Assembly: GCA_025642075.2 (NCBI GenBank)
Contig: JAODUO010000034.1
Location: 206,001 to 270,000, forward strand
Length of the DNA stretch: 64,000 nt
Direction: 5' to 3'
Source of the DNA: Ridgeia piscesae
Taxonomy: Eukaryota > Annelida > Polychaeta > Sabellida > Siboglinidae
Shown: positions 60,116 through 64,000 of the stretch, in pieces
Position numbering within the stretch: the stretch's first letter is position 1
Layout of the letters: every line of letters starts with the position of its first letter
The notes under the pieces: model-generated
Seen by the model: only the letters and a program-made list of their open reading frames with translations
The model's database searches: none
What the model was told of the DNA's origin: nothing
Position numbers and translations under genes: made by a program

Positions 60116-62505
60116 TGTGTGTGTGTGATATGTCAAGTATGTGTTTTGCAGGCGTGCGTGCGTGCGTGTGTCAGTGTACAATGTACAGTGTACCTCATGC
60201 TTCAGACATGCTGTGCTCAGTCTGATTTACCTAGGCCAACAGTCAAATAGTGTTAAATAATTCATCAGACTTGTGCTGTACTTTCTGTCTGTCACAGTCA
60301 AATGTTTTCTCCTGTGACTTTGTGGCTGCCACCAGTTTCACACAGTCACAGTGAGACAGACACTTGAAGGTTTATGACACCTATCACTTAGAGCAGGTAG
60401 TGTCAAGTGCCTAGATCTAGAGATCAAAGGCAGCCAGGTAGCACTGACTTCACATGTCCTGCCATTTCACACCCTACCCCACATATGCCACCAGGGCTCC
60501 CTCTGGTTGAGGCCGTATTTCAAAGTGAGTTTGTGACCCCTTCAGGTCTCCTTCATTAATTAAATGCATTCTTTGATTACTTCCTCATCATCAGCCAAAG
60601 TTCCCTCCACCAATGGTTTAATGTTTTATTTATATATCTTTTGATAGATGTTTTGGCAGATTACAGTTTATATAGAAAATAACGTCTTTTCATTAATAAT
60701 AACCAACAAGTTTCTTATGTCATATCCAATTCAGATTCCAGATTGAGAATAACATACATTAGATCCTGTCAGTCATAAGTTCTTAAGTTAAAACATCCAT
60801 ACAAGAGGTATATTTACTTTGGGTTTATACGCAGATATTTAGAAACATGAGTTAAGCAAGTTTATCTATAATAATATAATGCCCAGAATATTTTATTTTA
60901 AAGTGTGTGCTTATTAAATATGTGCATGTTTCTTAAGCTAATTACACAATCACTGGTCAACACTTGTGATGGCCCAAGACTTTGAGACAATTGAAGATGA
61001 AAGACTCACTACTCATTGTTCACTACTCTCTACTCTCTACTCTCTACTCTCTACTCTCTACTCTCTACTCTCTACTCTCTACTCTCTACTCTCTACTCTC
61101 TACTCTCTACTCTCTACTCTCTACTCTCTACTCACCTACTCTCTACTCTCTACTCTCTACTCTCTACTCTCTACTCCTACTACTCACTACTCTACTACTC
61201 TCTACTCTCTCCTACTCTCTACTACTCTACTCTCTACTCTCTACTCTCTACTACTCTCTACTACTCTCTACTACTCTCTACTACTCTCTACTACTCTCTA
61301 CTACTCTCTACTACTCTCTACTCTCTACTCTACTACTCTCTACTCTACTACTCTACTACTCTCTACTCTCTACTCTCTACTCTCTACTCTCTACTCTCTA
61401 CTCTACTCACTACTCACTACTCTCTACTCTCTACTCTCTACTCACTACTCACTACTCTCTACCTCTCTACCTCTCTACTCTCTACTCTCTACTCTCTACT
61501 CACTACTCTCTACTCTCTACTCTCTACTCTCTACTCTACTCTCTACTCTCTACTCACTACTCACACAGTTAGTGTAGTTCCTAATTATTGTTGCCCCTCC
61601 CACTGCCACCAACCAATCATGCAGACTCAGTGTATCACACAGGCTTCTCACTTAGTCAGACTTATGTAATGATTACAACTCAACTGATCTGATGTGTTCT
61701 CTACCCTCAGTCTAATTAATTGACCACTCTAATTGGGTCTCTGCTCTATGACAGATTTGGGGGATTGTACTGCTTAGACCACTGGTCAGTAGAACCAGGT
61801 TTTGAATCCTGCTGTTGTTATTTGGATGGTTTTTGTAAAAAGTGTACAACTTTGAGTCTCCTGAGCCTCTGTTGTTAACCCCAGAACCATCTCCAGATTA
61901 GTCAGTGTGATTTTAGTCCTATTGTTTAGAATATTCGGATAAACAAATGCAGATTTTATACCAAGTATACCAGAATGTTGAGAGAGGTGTTTCATTTGAG
62001 TGAGTGAGTGAGTGAGTGAGTGAGTGAGTGAGTGAGTGAGTGAGTGAGTGAGCAGTCGATTTATTGATCGACCAGTTGATTGAGTTTGATTGATTGCATT
62101 TATTCAGTTAATTCAGTTCAATAATTTACATGCAAATAACAACTAAGAAAGAAAAAGCAAGTAGCCAGAGGCCTTCATAAATAAATACAAAGGTTAACAC
62201 ATGAAAACACAAAATGAACTAATCCAATTTTTAAATATTGTAAAATACAAATAAATAAACATTAGCAATAAGGCAACATTCCAACATAAAATATGAGGTT
62301 TCACCGCCTGTAGTTTGACTCACTCATAAGTAATGTCCCTGTCTTTCAGTTCTCCAAGCCAGACACCTGTCCAGCCCCTCTGTCGCACACTGTCACTCGC
62401 TTGTACAGGTAAGTCAATTTGTTCTTATTAAGTGCAGCTTCTCTTTCAATTATTTCTCCCTTGAGTATTGTTTGGAGGGTTTTTATGCAAACTTTTATTT
62501 ATACA

Positions 62506-62542
<37 letters not shown>

Positions 62543-62818
62543 TAATATAATATATAGTATATGTTATACAGAGCGGGTACTTGTTTTTTTTACCGAGGTC
62601 ATAACTAATGAATGTGATCAAATATTCTATGCCATCGTCCAGCAAGACATGTTTCATAATAATTTAGAAGGTTAGTTGCTTGTACTAGACACCCAAGTGC
62701 ATTGGTTCTGGTTTTGCCACTAGGTGTCCATGTTGCCGAGTGTATCAAAGTTGCCGGAGTGTGAGACAGAGGTGATTTACAACACAGACTCTCCTGTGTA
62801 TGATGAAATATTCTCCCT
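58513..62818 (+). CDS. Gene C: third C2 (PDZ-RhoGEF-like) paralogue, 5' part only
   Basis: Four exons, 58513-58573, 59493-59543, 62350-62408 and 62724-62818, join in phase to 88 codons plus 2 nt and run off the window. An in-frame TAG at 58507-58509 precedes ATG 58513 (A at -3). The product starts MSCLRFRHIKSVVDSSGCLE, then QLKLRVYINHGLLTVHV, QARHLSSPSV and TDSPVYDEIFS. This is the first half of a C2 domain of the RGS3 type (GQLKL start). Exons three and four have the same lengths and phases as the first two detected exons of gene A (59 and 95 nt). I expect the rest of C2, PDZ and perhaps DH-PH to the right, but the window does not show it. The orientation is divergent from gene B. Confidence 0.8.
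59493..59543 (+). CDS. Gene C exon: C2 beta-1
   Basis: 51 nt, acceptor ttctgtag, donor gtaagt. With the split Gly it encodes GQLKLRVYINHGLLTVH, the opening strand of an RGS3-type C2 domain. Confidence 0.85.
60042..60168. repeat. (CGTG)n array
   Basis: About 18 CGTG units, then GTGTGTG and a second short CGTG block. In the gene C intron. Confidence 0.95.
61017..61566. repeat. (ACTCTCT)n array
   Basis: About 550 bp of CTCTCTA with ACTACTCT and ACTCACT variants. All three plus frames are open because the repeat lacks stops. In the gene C intron. Confidence 0.97.
61997..62051. repeat. (GAGT)n array
   Basis: About 13 units in the gene C intron. Confidence 0.96.
62060..62180 (-). mobile_element. 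Possible inverted LINE/SINE tail
   Basis: On the minus strand, AATAAATGCAATCAATCAAA follows a T/A-rich segment, like a non-LTR 3' end with a short tail repeat. Weak evidence. Confidence 0.25.
62350..62408 (+). CDS. Gene C exon: C2 beta-2/3
   Basis: 59 nt, acceptor gtctttcag, donor gtaagt. It encodes LQARHLSSPSVAHCHSLVQ, collinear with gene A 3552-3610. Confidence 0.88.
62724..62818 (+). CDS. Gene C exon: C2, DSPVY motif
   Basis: 95 nt, acceptor tgccactag, donor gtgagt, exit phase 2. It begins VSMLPSVSKLPECET and ends TDSPVYDEIFS, collinear with gene A 4612-4706. Confidence 0.88.
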
Positions 62819-64000
62819 GTGAGTATTGAATTGAATGAGCATTGATTGTATTTGTAATTGATGTTTTCAATGGAGAAACATGATGTATTCATGGAAATAA
62901 TACTGTTTTAATTTATCCTACTGCTTTTACTTCTTCCATCAACTGATTCATGTTATCTTGTTATTTCCATCCCATTATAGCTACTCGTTAAGTTTGGCAG
63001 ACAGCTACTTGCACCATGAAGCTATATGATACATATGTGTCGCATGTGTTGTGAATACACATTGGGCCTGGTGCTTTCTGTCCTCAGTATACAAACTTTG
63101 ACAGACTTTCAAGCTAAACACCCCTTTTCCAGTTCGTTCCGCAGACTTTTGATTGGCTCCACGCACAAGGTGTAACAGTGCATTGATTTCACTAAAAAAA
63201 ACATTTTTTACAAACAAGTTGGCAAATTGTAGTCAATACTTGACAGGTTTAATTTATTTAATAAGAAATTAGAAATGTGATGCGCTAAAATCCTTTGTGG
63301 GGGCATAAGATACTGCAGTCTGCAATACTTTGGATCTGTGTATGGTTAATGACACAGCTTAGTGGAAGTTCTAAATATATGAATGGCTGTGCCTGGAGAG
63401 GTGCAGAGTGGCCAACAAGTCTGACAGATATGACCCTTGAGACTGGCAGAGAGGGGGGTGGTGGGGTGAAATAGAGACAGTGTCTCCAGAGATGTCCTGT
63501 CAGTCTGTCACCCTAATGTGACAGGCACTTGGTCACTCACATTAGTGGACATCTTCAGCCTTGACTCTCTCTAGTTTGTTATTTTGTCTGATATATAATG
63601 TAAAATATGTTTTGTTTTATGTTTTTTAAATTAGATTTTATACCTATTAGAGGATTAATTATCATACCTTTATTGTTACTGTATTTAGTATAAATAAATT
63701 ACTGTTGGAATACTGAATATTTGGAACTAACCCGCAAAATGTCCTGGTATATCAATTATGTCCACAAAAGCAAGCTGGCAACTGCAAGGTCAATATGGTT
63801 ATGGATTTAAATTATTGTTTTATAATAACATTCTGCAATATTTTATGTATCTTACTCAATGCTTCTTAACTATGTTGGGTTAGAACTCATGAAGATTTGC
63901 ACTGTTCTGCTTGCAAGTGCTCATTATACGTCTGACATACACCACCCTAGCTTAATGTTATGAAACAAGACGTACACATAGCTCAGATAAATAAAGGTTC
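62819..64000. other. Gene C intron and window end
   Basis: No exon matching the expected next C2 segment (about 69 nt, entry phase 2, exit phase 2) was found, so the intron probably continues beyond the window. Confidence 0.5.

Noticed and set aside
60966..61669. About 200-residue Leu/Ser/Tyr open frames in three frames
   Set aside because: All three frames are open because of the ACTCTCT repeat.
63133..63169. Possible next gene C exon (reads SFRRLLIGSTHK)
   Set aside because: Exit phase 0 does not match the phase 2 of the homologous gene A exon and the length is wrong.

Overview
This is a metazoan nuclear window: AT-rich, intron-rich, full of microsatellites and minisatellites, with GT-AG splicing and long 3' UTRs. 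The only protein-coding content I can support is three paralogous Rho guanine-nucleotide exchange factor (GEF) genes. Their architecture is an N-terminal C2 domain of the RGS3 type, then a PDZ domain, a Ser-rich linker, and a DH-PH RhoGEF module. From memory, this fits the C2/PDZ/RhoGEF family described as protostome-specific GEF (PsGEF). A protostome, probably a lophotrochozoan such as a mollusc or relative, is my best guess for the organism.

Layout: gene A runs on + from 3552 (possibly 3491) to 14448 in 15 exons. Gene B runs on - from 27671 to 16048 in about 15 exons. A and B are tail to tail, with stop codons 1.6 kb apart. Many exon lengths are identical between them (69, 67, 50, 188, 171 and 94 nt). 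Gene C starts on + at 58513. Four exons covering the first part of the C2 domain are inside the window, and the rest lies past the right edge. Gene B appears to have lost the first half of its C2 domain and may start from a TATA/initiator promoter near 29.1 kb, which could itself be LTR-derived.

Region by region: 1-3.5 kb holds a degenerate repeat family. 3.5-14.4 kb is gene A, with a small terminal-inverted-repeat transposon and microsatellites in its introns. 14.4-16.0 kb holds the convergent 3' UTRs. 16.0-27.7 kb is gene B, with non-LTR retrotransposon tails and minisatellites in its introns. 28.9-29.4 kb is the candidate promoter. 30.3-31.4 kb is a pyrimidine minisatellite. 36.5-37.9 kb is a 35-copy 41-bp satellite. 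44.1-44.5 kb is a CpG-saturated tetranucleotide array. 45.2-45.4 and 49.4-50.4 kb are CpG-rich islands in otherwise empty DNA. 47.9 and 52.6 kb hold fold-back elements. 54.0-54.8 kb is a minisatellite plus a long CA array. 58.5-62.8 kb is the 5' part of gene C.

Expected joint function (from domains, not tested): C2 for membrane or Ca/lipid contact, PDZ for scaffold binding, and DH-PH to activate a Rho-family GTPase. The three genes would be diverged variants of one signalling protein. No rRNA, tRNA, CRISPR array or prokaryotic feature was seen.
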